64,000 nt of DNA from Agrypnia vestita (taxonomy: Eukaryota > Arthropoda > Insecta > Trichoptera > Phryganeidae). The stretch's first letter is position 1. Each line of letters begins with the position of its first letter. Location of the stretch: assembly GCA_016648135.1 (NCBI GenBank), contig JADDOH010000488.1:1-64000 (forward strand), given 5' to 3'. Positions 63,838 through 64,000 of the stretch are shown here, one piece after another. Under the pieces are notes generated by a model. The model was not told where the DNA came from, searched no databases, and saw only the letters and a program-made list of their open reading frames with translations. The position numbers and the translations under genes were made by a program.

Positions 63838-63884
63838 GTAAGTCTCAAAAGCCTATTCTATTCTTTTTCTTCATCAACTTTATT

Positions 63885-64000
63885 CAGACTCGAGAGTCTG
63901 TTTGTGCGGGAGTTGACTCTTGTGAGGCTGAATTTCAGCTATCTCTCCATCGCTTCGGGGGTCTCCCTGGTGGGCGCGGTCCATCTGGTACGCCATGTAG
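63885..64000 (-). repeat. Dispersed repeat B, copy 2
   Basis: On the minus strand starts CTACATGGCGTACCAGATGG and ends CTCGAGAGTCTGAATAAAG, related to 7655-7760. It could be the tail of a retroelement ORF (MAYQMDRAHQGDPRSDGE, then a stop). Confidence 0.55.

Noticed and set aside
63889..64000. Open reading frame with an AG acceptor (TTTATTCAG) as a possible exon 28 of Nup98-96
   Set aside because: It would leave a ~50-nt intron, the peptide does not resemble Nup96, and the segment is an inverted relative of repeat B at 7655.

Overview
The window is animal, almost certainly insect, nuclear DNA. It holds short GC-rich coding exons with canonical GT/AG splice sites, separated by very AT-rich introns packed with transposable elements. 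The order of insect cannot be fixed from the sequence. No bacterial-type operons, rRNA or CRISPR were seen.

The backbone is one host gene on the + strand, the nucleoporin Nup98-96 (NUP98). I could place 27 consecutive coding exons from 6979 to 63837, every junction in phase. Together they encode about 1249 residues: FG/GLFG repeats (exons 1-2 and 4-10), a GLEBS motif for Rae1/Gle2 binding (exons 3-4), a linker (11-15), the autoproteolytic domain (16-20) with its HF|S cleavage site in exon 20, and the first ~320 residues of Nup96 (20-27). The initiator exon is not recognisable here and the Nup96 helical body lies beyond the right edge.

Left of the gene (1-6140) are a decayed Jockey/I-type LINE (minus strand, running off the left edge) and a Penelope-like element split by a complete but frameshifted mariner. 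Intron 2 carries a piggyBac-type deletion derivative with a Mutator-like derivative nested in it. Intron 4 holds a young LTR element whose only long ORF is coiled coil + decapeptide repeats + a captured Hsp70 fragment. Introns 5, 6 and 9 hold three pogo/Tigger-like elements, two with Harbinger-type elements nested inside. Intron 14 holds a structurally complete DIRS-type element. Introns 16 and 23 carry two related hAT derivatives. Introns 13 and 20 carry two copies of a TTAA-flanked MITE. Intron 18 carries two tandem pogo-like elements. 5'-truncated LINE tails, a SINE, foldback palindromes and dispersed repeats fill much of the rest.

The most notable signals are: a recurrent hammerhead-ribozyme-like motif at five loci; the Hsp70-carrying LTR element; textbook DIRS termini with an internal complementary region; and the depth of element nesting. 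None of the elements carries an intact transposase or reverse transcriptase. The host gene reads open throughout, so the elements must be removed as intron sequence.
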